From Photobacterium chitinilyticum (GTDB taxonomy: Bacteria > Pseudomonadota > Gammaproteobacteria > Enterobacterales > Vibrionaceae): 64,000 nt of DNA. A program made the position numbers and the translations under genes. The notes beneath the pieces are model-generated. The model made no database searches. It was not told the DNA's origin and worked only from the letters and a program-made list of their open reading frames with translations. Below, one piece after another: positions 18,462-27,945 of the stretch (positions within the stretch are counted from its first letter, which is position 1; the number at the start of each line of letters is the position of its first letter). The stretch is taken from assembly GCF_004104355.1 (NCBI RefSeq), contig NZ_RJLM01000001.1, positions 62,001 to 126,000 on the forward strand, given 5' to 3'.

Positions 18462-18953
18462 ATGGCTGAAGGCGAAGAAAATTCCGGCGGAAAGAAAAAA
18501 CTAATAATCATTATTGCAGTGGTTGTACTGCTGCTCGGTGGTGGTGCCGGCGCGTGGTTTTTCTTTATGGGTGATGACGCCCCGGAAGCCGAAGTTGCCG
18601 AAGCCGCTTCCCAGGCACTGCCGACGACGGTCGAACCGGCATACTATGTGATCCTGCCACAACCGTTTATCTTTAATGTAACGGGTGACAAACGAGATCG
18701 TCTCGTACAGGTGAAAGTGCAGTTGATGGTGCGTGGTGACAGTAATGAATCAACGGCCAGTCAACATATTCCGCTGATTGAAAGTACGTTGCTACAGTCT
18801 TTCGGTGCAGCAACAGTAGAACAGCTTCGAACCCCTAATGGTCGAGCGGATCTGCGTCAGCAGGCCTTATCTTCAGTCCAGAATGCCATGGTAAAGGTCT
18901 CCGGCGGCCAGGTTGTCGAGCGAGTACTCTTTACTGGTTTTGTAATGCAATAG
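18462..18953 (+). CDS. fliL: Flagellar basal body protein FliL
   Basis: A 163-residue single-pass membrane protein: a basic N-terminus, one helix at ~13-33 ('LIIIIAVVVLLLGGGAGAWF'), an acidic linker and the periplasmic stomatin-like FliL domain. FliL rings the stator units and supports torque. It is eight bases from fliM. Confidence 0.94.
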   Translation: MAEGEENSGGKKKLIIIIAVVVLLLGGGAGAWFFFMGDDAPEAEVAEAASQALPTTVEPAYYVILPQPFIFNVTGDKRDRLVQVKVQLMVRGDSNESTASQHIPLIESTLLQSFGAATVEQLRTPNGRADLRQQALSSVQNAMVKVSGGQVVERVLFTGFVMQ

Positions 18954-18960
18954 GTTTAAT

Positions 18961-20016
18961 GTGAGTGACTTACTAACTCAGGACGAAATTGATGCCCTCT
19001 TACACGGTGTCGATGACGTGGAAGATGATGAGGATAGCGGGAAGGATGACGGTGCCGGTGTCCACTCGTTTGATTTTTCATCACAAGACCGGATCGTACG
19101 TGGGCGAATGCCCACGCTGGAATTGATCAATGAACGCTTTGCGCGCCATATGCGGATCAGCTTGTTTAACATGCTGCGAAAAACTGCGGAGGTGTCGATT
19201 AACGGTGTTCAGATGATCAAGTTCGGGGAGTACCAAAATACGTTGTATGTACCGACCAGTCTGAATATGGTGCGTTTTCGTCCTTTGAAAGGGACGGCTC
19301 TGATCACCATGGAGGCCCGGTTGGTTTTCATTCTGGTAGAAAATTTCTTTGGTGGTGACGGGCGTTTCCACGCCAAGATTGAAGGACGTGAGTTTACCCC
19401 TACCGAGCGTCGGATTGTTCAGATGCTGCTGAAGCTGGTGTTTGAAGATTATCGTGAGGCATGGTCACCGGTAATGGGTGTTGAGTTCGAATACTTGGAC
19501 TCGGAAGTTAACCCGACTATGGCCAATATTGTTAGCCCGACGGAAGTTATCATTGTCAGCTCCTTCCATATCGAAGTGGATGGCGGGGGGGGCGACTTCC
19601 ATGTCGTGATGCCGTACTCGATGGTTGAACCCATCCGCGAGCTGCTGGATGCCGGTGTTCAGAGTGACAAGATGGACACCGATGTGCGCTGGAGCAAAGC
19701 GCTGCGAGACGAGATCATGGATGTGCCGGTTAACATCCGTGCCAAGCTCATGGATGTCGATCTTTCACTGCGTGACTTGATGGAGCTTCGGCCGGGAGAT
19801 GTAATCCCGATTGATATGCCAGAAGCGGCGACGGTATTTGTTGAAGACTTGCCATCCTACCGCGCCAAAATGGGTAAATCTGGCGATAATATAGCCCTTA
19901 AAGTCACTGAAAAACTCAAGCGGCCGGATATGGTGAAGACTGATTTGGCCTTTCTAGACCGTGATGAATTAGGTTCTGCGCTGCTTAATATCAACAGCGA
20001 AAATCCAGACGATTAA
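18961..20016 (+). CDS. fliM: Flagellar motor switch protein FliM
   Basis: A 351-residue C-ring protein. The N-terminal CheY-binding peptide 'DLLTQDEIDALLHGV' is followed by an acidic linker, the CheC-like middle domain and a C-terminal SpoA domain. Phospho-CheY binding here reverses the motor. Translation starts at GTG (18961). A run of eight G (19585-19592) encodes Gly209-211 in a GGGG turn; gain or loss of one G would end translation within about 14 codons. Confidence 0.96.
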   Translation: MSDLLTQDEIDALLHGVDDVEDDEDSGKDDGAGVHSFDFSSQDRIVRGRMPTLELINERFARHMRISLFNMLRKTAEVSINGVQMIKFGEYQNTLYVPTSLNMVRFRPLKGTALITMEARLVFILVENFFGGDGRFHAKIEGREFTPTERRIVQMLLKLVFEDYREAWSPVMGVEFEYLDSEVNPTMANIVSPTEVIIVSSFHIEVDGGGGDFHVVMPYSMVEPIRELLDAGVQSDKMDTDVRWSKALRDEIMDVPVNIRAKLMDVDLSLRDLMELRPGDVIPIDMPEAATVFVEDLPSYRAKMGKSGDNIALKVTEKLKRPDMVKTDLAFLDRDELGSALLNINSENPDD

Positions 20017-20031
20017 TAACAGGTGTAAGTT

Positions 20032-20424
20032 ATGTCTCAAAATGATCAACAAATTGCCGATGATTGGGCTGCTGCACTTGCAGAACAAGCGATTGACGAT
20101 ATTGCTCAGCCAGCGCCGTTGGAAGAGTTGACGGATGATAGTAAACCGATCAGCGACGACGAGCGTCGTAAGCTTGATTCGATTATGGATATCCCCGTCA
20201 CGATTTCGATGGAAGTTGGGCGAACTCAAATTAGTATCCGTAACTTGTTGCAGCTAAACCAGGGTTCAGTTGTTGAACTCGATCGTGTTGCTGGTGAGTC
20301 ATTGGATGTGATGGTCAATGGTACACTGATTGCTCATGGAGAAGTGGTTGTGGTCAATGATAAGTTCGGTATTCGTCTGACAGATGTGATCAGCCAGACT
20401 GAACGCATCAAGAAGCTGCGCTAG
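20032..20424 (+). CDS. fliN: Flagellar motor switch protein FliN
   Basis: A 130-residue protein with an acidic N-terminus and one SpoA domain ('DIPVTISMEVGRTQISIRNL', 'GSVVELDRVAGESLDVMVNG'). It forms the bottom of the C-ring and docks FliH/FliI. The order fliM-fliN-fliO-fliP is standard. Confidence 0.96.
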   Translation: MSQNDQQIADDWAAALAEQAIDDIAQPAPLEELTDDSKPISDDERRKLDSIMDIPVTISMEVGRTQISIRNLLQLNQGSVVELDRVAGESLDVMVNGTLIAHGEVVVVNDKFGIRLTDVISQTERIKKLR

Positions 20425-20432
20425 GGTTGAGT

Positions 20433-20840
20433 ATGACGTTTTTCCGGACGATTAAGTTTGCTGGCAGTGCAGTGTTGGCAACAGTCAGCGCGCCAGTATT
20501 CGCAGCGCCTGCAGAGATGAATATTGCCACGACACTGGCTGCGCTGATGCTAGTGGTTGTATTAATTCTGTTTCTCGCCTGGCTGGTCAAAAGAATGAAG
20601 CTGCCTGGTATCCAGGGGGCCGACGGAACACTTAAAATTTTGCGTCAATTGCCCGTGGGACAGCGTGAGCGAATTGTTCTGTTGCAGGTTGGCGAAGAGC
20701 AAATGCTGGTTGGTGTGACGCAACAAAATATCTCTTTACTGAGCAAGCTGGAACACCCCCTGTCAATGAACGAGGTTCAAAGTGGCGGTGAGTTTGCCGG
20801 CCAACTGACGAAGTTATTGAAAAAGAATGATAAGAAATAA
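20433..20840 (+). CDS. fliO: Flagellar export assembly factor FliO
   Basis: A 135-residue protein with a cleavable-looking N-terminal signal ending near 'APVFAAPA', one membrane helix ('[20 protein letters not shown]') and a small cytosolic domain. FliO helps assemble the FliP pore. The ATG at 20433 is preferred over a TTG at 20427 because AGGG lies 6 bases upstream of it. Its end overlaps fliP by 14 bases. Confidence 0.9.
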   Translation: MTFFRTIKFAGSAVLATVSAPVFAAPAEMNIATTLAALMLVVVLILFLAWLVKRMKLPGIQGADGTLKILRQLPVGQRERIVLLQVGEEQMLVGVTQQNISLLSKLEHPLSMNEVQSGGEFAGQLTKLLKKNDKK

Positions 20841-21675
20841 TCTTATTGCCGCCGTTTTGGCGGCTTTTAGCTTTTTGCTGGCATTACCGGCCTTGGCCGA
20901 AACAGCGGATGGGCTATCTTCTGCGGCTGGTAGCAGTGTGACCGTGAGCGAAATGCAGAAGGAAGGCGGCACGACCCAGTTGATGACAACGGGAAACGGT
21001 GGCGGGATCCCGGCATTCTCTGTTACGGTTAATCCAGATGGTAGTGAAGACTATTCGGTGACGTTGCAGATCCTTGCCCTGATGACGGCATTGGGCTTCC
21101 TGCCGGCGATAGTCATCTTGATGACATCCTTTACCCGCATCGTGGTAGTGATGTCTATTCTCAGACAGGCAATGGGCCTGCAGCAGACACCGTCGAATCA
21201 GGTGATCATCGGTATTGCCATGTTTTTGACATTCTTCATCATGTCTCCCGTGCTTGATAAGATAAATACCACTGCTCTGCAGCCTTATATCAACGAACAA
21301 ATTACCGCTCCCGAGGCGTTGTCTGCCGCCCAGATCCCGATCCGTCAGTTTATGCTTAAACAGACCCGAGTTAAGGATCTGGAAAGTTTCGTCAATATGT
21401 CAGGTTCGGAAGCGACCGACCCGCAGGATGTGCCGATCACCGTATTGATCCCGGCCTTTATAACCTCGGAGCTCAAAACGGCCTTTCAAATTGGCTTTAT
21501 GTTATTCCTGCCATTTCTCATCATTGATTTGGTGGTTGCCTCAGTGTTGATGGCGATGGGTATGATGATGCTGTCGCCAATGATTGTATCCCTGCCATTC
21601 AAGTTAATGCTGTTTGTGTTGGTTGATGGTTGGAACCTGATTTTGTCGACGCTGGCCGGCAGTTTCGGTACCTGA
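20827..21675 (+). CDS. fliP: Flagellar export gate protein FliP
   Basis: A 282-residue membrane protein with a signal peptide (~1-24), then the conserved FliP core '[20 protein letters not shown]' and '[20 protein letters not shown]'. Five FliP subunits with FliQ and FliR form the export pore inside the MS ring. The start lies within fliO. Confidence 0.96.
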   Translation: MIRNNLIAAVLAAFSFLLALPALAETADGLSSAAGSSVTVSEMQKEGGTTQLMTTGNGGGIPAFSVTVNPDGSEDYSVTLQILALMTALGFLPAIVILMTSFTRIVVVMSILRQAMGLQQTPSNQVIIGIAMFLTFFIMSPVLDKINTTALQPYINEQITAPEALSAAQIPIRQFMLKQTRVKDLESFVNMSGSEATDPQDVPITVLIPAFITSELKTAFQIGFMLFLPFLIIDLVVASVLMAMGMMMLSPMIVSLPFKLMLFVLVDGWNLILSTLAGSFGT

Positions 21676-21694
21676 GTACAGGAGACTATAGCGA

Positions 21695-21964
21695 ATGACA
21701 CCTGAAGCTTTTGTCGAGATTTTCCAGGACGCGTTATATATGGTCCTGTTGATGGTCTGCGCGATTGTCGTACCGGGCTTGTTGATTGGTCTGGTGGTCG
21801 CTGTGTTTCAGGCCGCGACTTCCATTAACGAACAGACCTTGAGCTTTCTGCCTCGCCTGATTGTTACGTTGCTGGCGTTGATGTTTTTCGGCCATATGAT
21901 GACCCAGATGCTGATGGATTATTTCTTTCGCATTATCGATCAGATCCCGCAGTTGCTGTATTAG
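21695..21964 (+). CDS. fliQ: Flagellar export gate protein FliQ
   Basis: An 89-residue protein with two membrane helices and the family motif 'FQAATSINEQTLSFLPRL'. It packs around FliP/FliR in the gate. An AGGAG site precedes the ATG. Confidence 0.96.
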   Translation: MTPEAFVEIFQDALYMVLLMVCAIVVPGLLIGLVVAVFQAATSINEQTLSFLPRLIVTLLALMFFGHMMTQMLMDYFFRIIDQIPQLLY

Positions 21965-22017
21965 CGGATGGTTGAATTAATAGATGGCTGAATTGACTAT
22001 GGTGGGTGAGTAAACCG

Positions 22018-22800
22018 ATGTCCTATCCATCAGCACTGCTACTCGATTGGATTGCTAATTATTTTTGGCCGCTGACACGGATCTCGGCCATGATGATGGT
22101 AATGACTTTTTTTGGTGCCCGTTTTGTCTCACCCAAAATACGCCTCTATCTTGCCGTGACGATTACCTTTGCCGTAATGCCTGCACTTCCAAAGGTTCCC
22201 AGCGATATTGAACTGTTGTCCGTGGCCGGTTTTTTGATAACTGCCCAGCAGATGATAATTGGTATCTCTATGGGATTGGTAACCCAGTTTGTCACTCAGA
22301 CCTTTGTATTGCTCGGACAGATTCTGGGTATGCAGTCGAGCCTCGGTTTCGCATCAATGGTTGACCCTGCTAATGGCCAGAATACACCGGTATTGGGCCA
22401 GTTTTATATGTTTCTGGCCGTTATGCTATTTCTGGCTACTGATGGTCACTTGACCATGCTGAATATGGTGGTGCTAAGCTTCAAGACCTTGCCGATAGGC
22501 GAGTCAATGCTACGCCCTGTCGACTATTACCAGCTTGCAGGCTGGTTTGGTCATATGTTCAAAGCGGGGTTGAATATGGCGCTGGCGGGGATTATCGCCC
22601 TGCTGACCGTCAACCTGTCGTTTGGTGTGATGACCCGTGCCGCCCCGCAGCTGAATATTTTCTCGCTGGGCTTCTCGTTCGCCTTGTTACTTGGTTTGGT
22701 GATCAGCTGGTTTTTGGTCGCGGCCATGTTGCCGCAGTACGAATATCACTGGGATATCGGGTTTGGCCAGATATGCAGTTTAATTAGGGTGGATTGCTGA
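22018..22800 (+). CDS. fliR: Flagellar export gate protein FliR
   Basis: About 260 residues with several membrane helices and FliR features ('LGMQSSLGFASMVDPANGQN', 'FLATDGHLTMLNMVVLSF'). It closes the FliPQR pore. The ATG at 22018 is chosen because GGTGAG is 7 bases upstream and it fits the family N-terminus; a GTG at 22006 would add four residues. One base separates it from flhB. Confidence 0.95.
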   Translation: MSYPSALLLDWIANYFWPLTRISAMMMVMTFFGARFVSPKIRLYLAVTITFAVMPALPKVPSDIELLSVAGFLITAQQMIIGISMGLVTQFVTQTFVLLGQILGMQSSLGFASMVDPANGQNTPVLGQFYMFLAVMLFLATDGHLTMLNMVVLSFKTLPIGESMLRPVDYYQLAGWFGHMFKAGLNMALAGIIALLTVNLSFGVMTRAAPQLNIFSLGFSFALLLGLVISWFLVAAMLPQYEYHWDIGFGQICSLIRVDC

Positions 22801-22801
22801 T

Positions 22802-23932
22802 ATGTCTGAATCTGACGGTCAGGAACGTACCGAAGACGCCACGCCCCGAAGGCTTCAGCAGGCGCGGGAAAAGGGGCAAGTACCGCGCTCAAGAGAATTA
22901 GCTTCAGTAGCTGTGCTAGTGGCTGGTGCTGTTGGTCTTATGTGGTTTGGCGAAATTCTCGGTAATGGGTTGGCCGAGGTGATGATGAAGATGTTCTCCT
23001 TGAGCCGAGAGGAAGTTTTCGATCTCAATAAATTGTTTGCGGTTATCTCCGCCTCGGTGTGGCATGTTGCTTTGCCGTTGGTGTTAGTGCTGGCTTTTTT
23101 ATTTGTAGCTGCGCTGGTGGGGGCTGCCGGACTTGGTGGGGTGAGTTTTTCTGCCGAAGCGGCCAGGCCGAAATTATCCAAAATGAACCCTATCAGCGGT
23201 TTGCAGCGAATGCTTGGCAAGCAGAGCCTGGTTGAGCTGATCAAATCGATTTTAAAAGTTGCCCTTGTAGCAGGTGTTGCTTTCTACCTAATGCAGTCCA
23301 ATCTAGAGGACTTTTTCCAGCTTAGTGTCGAAATCTATCCACAGAACCTGTTTCATGCTCTCGATATTCTATCGGGTTTTGTTTTATTGATATGTTGCTC
23401 GTTGCTCATCGTGGTTGCCATCGATATCCCTTATCAAATATGGCAGCACAACGAACAGCTAAAGATGACTAAACAGGAAATAAAAGACGAGTTTAAAGAT
23501 AGCGAAGGTAAACCTGAGGTCAAAGGGCGGATCCGAATGCTGCAACGGGAAATGGCCCAGCGCCGAATGATGGCGGATGTCCCGCAGGCGGATGTGGTGA
23601 TCACTAACCCGGAGCACTTCTCCGTAGCACTGCGTTATGATCCAGATATGGATTCGGCACCGGTTGTTGTTGCCAAGGGCATTGATCATTTAGCGCTTAA
23701 GATCAGGGAAATTGCCAACAAGCATGATGTTGATATTGTTCCAGCGCCGCCATTGGCTCGTGCGTTGTACCACACAACTGAATTGGAGCAACAAATTCCT
23801 GACGGTTTGTTCGCCGCAGTGGCTCAGGTACTTGCGTACATTTTCCAGCTAAAGCAATACCGCAAAGGCAGGGGAGAGAGACCGAAGCTTTCGAAGGAAG
23901 CAACGAATATTCCACCGGACTTGCAGTATTAA
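22802..23932 (+). CDS. flhB: Flagellar export switch protein FlhB
   Basis: A 376-residue protein: basic N-terminus 'GQERTEDATPRRLQQAREKG', four membrane helices, then the cytosolic switch domain. The autocleavage site reads Asn269-Pro270-Glu271-His272 (NPEH) instead of the textbook NPTH; Asn and Pro, which perform the cleavage, are intact. After hook completion FliK triggers a change in FlhB from rod/hook to filament substrates. It ends the fliK-flhB group. Confidence 0.96.
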   Translation: MSESDGQERTEDATPRRLQQAREKGQVPRSRELASVAVLVAGAVGLMWFGEILGNGLAEVMMKMFSLSREEVFDLNKLFAVISASVWHVALPLVLVLAFLFVAALVGAAGLGGVSFSAEAARPKLSKMNPISGLQRMLGKQSLVELIKSILKVALVAGVAFYLMQSNLEDFFQLSVEIYPQNLFHALDILSGFVLLICCSLLIVVAIDIPYQIWQHNEQLKMTKQEIKDEFKDSEGKPEVKGRIRMLQREMAQRRMMADVPQADVVITNPEHFSVALRYDPDMDSAPVVVAKGIDHLALKIREIANKHDVDIVPAPPLARALYHTTELEQQIPDGLFAAVAQVLAYIFQLKQYRKGRGERPKLSKEATNIPPDLQY

Positions 23933-23982
23933 TTGAAAGATCATATTGATACATTGTTGCGCCAATTTATTGACGATCTAAA

Positions 23983-23998
23983 AGGTATGATTATTGCT
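23983..23998 (+). promoter_or_regulatory. Sigma54 promoter of flhA
   Basis: AGGTAT-N5-TTGCT has exact GG-N10-GC spacing and a perfect -12 half; the -24 half has GG and A but not C. It is about 86 bases before the flhA ATG in a 151-base gap and would start the flhA-flhF-flhG-fliA-che transcript. Confidence 0.7.
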
Positions 23999-24083
23999 TT
24001 GGAGGTTCCTGTTTGGAGTCGAAAGCGATAAAATAGACCGCTCTCACTATATATCTGTACCACACCAACAATTATAAGATTGA

Positions 24084-26180
24084 ATGAAGCTTTCGATACC
24101 TTTTGCGGATAAATTACCTTTATCACGCCTGCAATCAATGCCAGCAATAGGCGCACCGGTCATGGTTTTGGCAACCTTGGCGATGGTTGTGCTGCCTATG
24201 CCTCCGTTACTGCTGGATATGGCCTTTTCTTTTAATATCGCTCTGGCACTCGTGGTCCTGTTGGTAACCGTCTATACCCGCCGTCCGCTCGATTTTGCAG
24301 CTTTTCCTACTGTTCTTTTGATTGCCACCTTGCTGCGTCTAGCCCTGAACGTTGCTTCAACGCGAGTCGTGTTGTTGTACGGGCATGAAGGCCCTGATGC
24401 CGCCGGCCAGGTTATTGACGCATTCGGTTCGGTGGTGATTGGCGGCAACTATGCTGTTGGTCTGGTGGTCTTCCTTATCTTGATGATTATCAACTTTATG
24501 GTCGTCACCAAAGGTGCTGGCCGTATCTCCGAGGTGAGTGCCCGCTTTACCCTAGATGCCTTGCCTGGTAAACAGATGGCCATCGATGCGGATTTGAATG
24601 CCGGACTGATTGACCAAGAGCAGGCAAGAACTCGCCGCTTTGAGGTAACCAAAGAAGCTGACTTTTATGGTTCTATGGACGGTGCGTCGAAATTTGTAAA
24701 AGGGGATGCCATTGCCGGTATCCTGATCCTGTTTATCAATATCATCGGTGGCCTGGTGATCGGGATGGGTCAGCATGGTCTCGACTTTGGCAATGCGATT
24801 CAAATTTATAGCTTGTTGACCATTGGTGATGGTTTGGTTGCCCAGATCCCGTCGTTGTTGCTGTCAATTGGTGCGGCAATGATGGTGACGCGTCAAAATA
24901 CTGACGAGGATATGGGGCAACAGCTTGTCTTCCAGCTGTTCAATAATCCTCAGGCATTGATTATTACCGGTGTTATTTTATTTGTGATGGGAATTGTACC
25001 GGGCATGCCGCATGTTCCGTTCCTGTTGTTGGCGGCTTCCATTGGTGGATTTGCCTACTGGCGGATCAAAAAAGAAAAAGCTGCAGCGGTTGCAGAGGCG
25101 GAAGCGCCACCGACCGAATTGGCCGTACAGCCAAGCCAGAAAGAATTATCTTGGGATGATGTGCAGCCTGTCGACGTTATTGGCCTTGAAGTGGGTTATC
25201 GTCTTATTCCTATGGTGGATAAAGAACAAGGCGGGGAATTGCTTGAACGGGTAAAAGGGGTGCGCAAAAAGCTATCTCAAGATTTTGGCTTTCTGATCCC
25301 GCCTGTTCATATTCGTGATAACTTGGAATTACCGCCCAACACGTACCGCCTGAGCCTGATGGGCGTTGCTTGTGGAGAAGCCAATATCCACCCAAACATG
25401 GAGCTGGCCATTAACCCAGGCCAAGTATTCGGTACCATTGACGGTGAGGCCACGACTGATCCGGCTTTTGGCCTTGAGGCGGTCTGGATAATGGAGGCAC
25501 AGCGTGAACATGCGCAGGCTCTGGGATATACCGTGGTTGATTCAGCGACCGTGCTGGCGACTCACCTGAGCCAAATCTTGACCAACAGCGCTTCTCAATT
25601 GCTCGGCCATGAAGAAGTCCAGAACTTGCTTGAAATGTTAAGCCAGACCACACCGAAGCTCGTGGAGGGCTTTGTTCCTGAACAGCTGTCTCTGGGTGTT
25701 GTGGTGAAAGTGCTGCAGAATTTGTTGCACGAAGGGATCCCTATCAGGGATGTACGCACAATAGTGCAGACTCTTTCCGAGTACTCTTCTAAGAGTCAAG
25801 ATCCTGACATTTTGACTGCCGCGGTACGAATTGGTTTGAAACGCTTAATTTGCCAAGAAATCAATGGTATAGAGCCTGAGCTGCCAGTAATTACGTTGGT
25901 GCCGGAGTTGGAACAAATATTGCATAAAACAATGCAGTCTGCCGGAGGTGAATCTTCCGGCATAGAGCCAGGGCTGGCAGAGCGCCTACAGCGCTCACTG
26001 ACCGAGGCCACTCAGCAACAAGAGCTGAAAGGGGAGCCTGCCGTATTACTGACTTCCGGTGTATTACGGTCAACGCTCGCTAAGTTTGTCAAAAATACTA
26101 TTCCATCGCTGCGGGTACTTTCCTATCAGGAAGTCCCAGACGAGAAACAGATACGCATTGTCAATGCAGTGGGTAACTAA
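24084..26180 (+). CDS. flhA: Flagellar export gate protein FlhA
   Basis: A 698-residue protein with about eight membrane helices in the first ~330 residues, the highly conserved FHIPEP loop region ('GRISEVSARFTLDALPGKQM', 'DADLNAGLIDQEQA') and a large cytosolic domain that docks chaperone-bound substrates and FliJ. Nine FlhA subunits form the ring below the export pore and use the proton gradient. No clear ribosome site is visible before the ATG. Confidence 0.96.
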   Translation: MKLSIPFADKLPLSRLQSMPAIGAPVMVLATLAMVVLPMPPLLLDMAFSFNIALALVVLLVTVYTRRPLDFAAFPTVLLIATLLRLALNVASTRVVLLYGHEGPDAAGQVIDAFGSVVIGGNYAVGLVVFLILMIINFMVVTKGAGRISEVSARFTLDALPGKQMAIDADLNAGLIDQEQARTRRFEVTKEADFYGSMDGASKFVKGDAIAGILILFINIIGGLVIGMGQHGLDFGNAIQIYSLLTIGDGLVAQIPSLLLSIGAAMMVTRQNTDEDMGQQLVFQLFNNPQALIITGVILFVMGIVPGMPHVPFLLLAASIGGFAYWRIKKEKAAAVAEAEAPPTELAVQPSQKELSWDDVQPVDVIGLEVGYRLIPMVDKEQGGELLERVKGVRKKLSQDFGFLIPPVHIRDNLELPPNTYRLSLMGVACGEANIHPNMELAINPGQVFGTIDGEATTDPAFGLEAVWIMEAQREHAQALGYTVVDSATVLATHLSQILTNSASQLLGHEEVQNLLEMLSQTTPKLVEGFVPEQLSLGVVVKVLQNLLHEGIPIRDVRTIVQTLSEYSSKSQDPDILTAAVRIGLKRLICQEINGIEPELPVITLVPELEQILHKTMQSAGGESSGIEPGLAERLQRSLTEATQQQELKGEPAVLLTSGVLRSTLAKFVKNTIPSLRVLSYQEVPDEKQIRIVNAVGN

Positions 26181-26189
26181 AGCGGATAT

Positions 26190-26276
26190 ATGGATAAAGC
26201 ACTCAATGGCTGGCTTGGCGTGACAGATGCCGTAAGCAATAGCGTGATTAAACGGGAAGACAAGATTGAAAATTAA
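26190..26276 (+). CDS. Possible 28-codon upstream reading frame coupled to flhF
   Basis: An ATG ten bases after the flhA stop opens a 28-codon frame whose stop (TAA 26274-26276) overlaps the TTG start of flhF by 11 bases in a different frame. Its ribosome site is weak (AAGCGGA). Such an arrangement could couple flhF translation to a leader, which would make sense for a dosage-critical gene, but nothing shows that the peptide is made. Confidence 0.25.
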   Translation: MDKALNGWLGVTDAVSNSVIKREDKIEN

Positions 26277-27945
26277 GCGATTTTTTGCCAAGGACATGCG
26301 AACCGCTCTGAGCCAAGTGAAAGAAGAGCTCGGTGCTGATGCGGTTATCATGTCCAATAAAAAAGTGACAGGCGGAGTCGAAATTGTTGCTGCCGTTGAT
26401 ACAGATGTTGCCAATGAACCGACCAAGGGATCACAGGCAACCCGCGAAGCCTTGGCGGAACGGCTGGGTCAGGCGAAGCGCAAGCTGGTTGATGACAAAG
26501 TACAATTGAAGCAATCAGCGGCAAGCCGTTTTGCCAATGTACTGCAGAACTACACCGGTGACAGCAAGCAAGATGAGCCTGCTGAAACTGAAGTAGACTC
26601 GTTGTCGGCATTGCTAAAACGTCAGTCTAAGCACCATGGCAGTAGCTCTGAACATGAATACGGTGAGCCTGAACGACCATCAATGCGCCCTCGGTCGATG
26701 CAGCCTGAGCGCCGCACGGCACAAAATCGTTCACCGCAAAACAGCAGCTACCCGCAACAGGACGCTGGCTACGGGGCCGGCCGTCGTCAGAACTTTGGTC
26801 AGGAACAACGTCCCGAACGTCGTCAGCAGAGCGGGCAAAATGGCTCCTCGCGCTCGATGTCTTCGCAGCGCCAGCCAAAGCATGCTTTGGATATTGGTGA
26901 CTATCGCAGGCCGCAAACACCGGGCAAAGGACAGAAGCAAGAATTATCACGCGGTGGCAATCGCCTTGACCCGAGCCGTTACGATCCGAAAGCGAGTCAT
27001 TCCGGTGATGAGATGGATTCGATGCGAAGCGAAATGGCTTCGATTCGACGTTTGCTTGAGCATCAACTTTCCGGCCTGATGTGGCAAGAGGTTGAACGTC
27101 GCGAGCCAATGCGGGCGATGATGATTAAGCGATTGGAAAAAATGGGGCTATCGCCTGAATTATCCGATCAGCTTGCTTGCTATATTCCAGAAGACGTGCC
27201 AGCGAATGAAGCGTGGCCGGCTTTGTTAGATTTACTGTCTGATCAGATTATTACCACCGATGACTGTATTCTCGAAACCGGTGGGGTTGTCGCGTTGTTG
27301 GGGCCGACAGGCGTGGGGAAAACCACCACGATCGCTAAGTTGGCAGCACGCGCTGCAATGGATTTTGGTCCGGACCAAATAGCCTTGGTAACAACAGATA
27401 CTTACCGTATTGGCGCCCATGAACAGCTAGCGACATATGGTCGAATTATGGGTTGTCCGGTAAGAGTTGCTAAAGATGCAGAGGAGCTTGCCGATATACT
27501 TCATCAGTTACGGCATCGACGCCTAGTTCTGCTAGATACCGCGGGTATGGGACAGCGTGATATCAGGCTGTCTGAACAGCTCGATACCCTGATGCAGAAC
27601 AGTGGCTCGCAAATTCGCAGTTTTCTGGTTCTGCCTTCAACGGCACAGCGTCGTGTACTCCATGAGACCATCGAGCACTTTCGACGGATTCCATTGTCAG
27701 GTTGTGTCCTGACCAAGCTGGACGAGTCTCTTAGCTTGGGGGAGGTGATTTGTGTATCGATTCAGAGCGCACTACCGATATCGTACTTAGCTGATGGCCA
27801 GCGAGTACCAGAAGATATTAAAGTAGCGACTGGTGATTACCTGGTCGCACGTGCAAACGAATTACTAGAACAAGAATTAAGCCAGCAATCTCATTTCTGG
27901 AGTAGCGATAGTTCAGATAATCAGGCGGCAGACTTTTATGATTGA
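26266..27945 (+). CDS. flhF: SRP-type GTPase FlhF (polar flagellum placement)
   Basis: A 559-residue protein. The N-terminus 'KIKRFFAKDMRTALSQVKEE' is the FlhF signature and fixes the start at TTG 26266 (GGGAAG upstream). A Gln/Arg/Ser-rich B region (~120-250) is followed by the NG domain with G1 GPTGVGKTTT (~346-354), 'LLDTAGMGQRD' and 'TKLDES'. FlhF marks the old pole and recruits FliF. The rare start codon suggests deliberately low synthesis. It overlaps flhG by 8 bases. Confidence 0.95.
   Translation: MKIKRFFAKDMRTALSQVKEELGADAVIMSNKKVTGGVEIVAAVDTDVANEPTKGSQATREALAERLGQAKRKLVDDKVQLKQSAASRFANVLQNYTGDSKQDEPAETEVDSLSALLKRQSKHHGSSSEHEYGEPERPSMRPRSMQPERRTAQNRSPQNSSYPQQDAGYGAGRRQNFGQEQRPERRQQSGQNGSSRSMSSQRQPKHALDIGDYRRPQTPGKGQKQELSRGGNRLDPSRYDPKASHSGDEMDSMRSEMASIRRLLEHQLSGLMWQEVERREPMRAMMIKRLEKMGLSPELSDQLACYIPEDVPANEAWPALLDLLSDQIITTDDCILETGGVVALLGPTGVGKTTTIAKLAARAAMDFGPDQIALVTTDTYRIGAHEQLATYGRIMGCPVRVAKDAEELADILHQLRHRRLVLLDTAGMGQRDIRLSEQLDTLMQNSGSQIRSFLVLPSTAQRRVLHETIEHFRRIPLSGCVLTKLDESLSLGEVICVSIQSALPISYLADGQRVPEDIKVATGDYLVARANELLEQELSQQSHFWSSDSSDNQAADFYD

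Noticed and set aside
26627-27109. 160-codon minus and 147-codon plus frames inside flhF
   Set aside because: They lie in the Gln/Arg-rich B region of FlhF, whose composition leaves all frames open.
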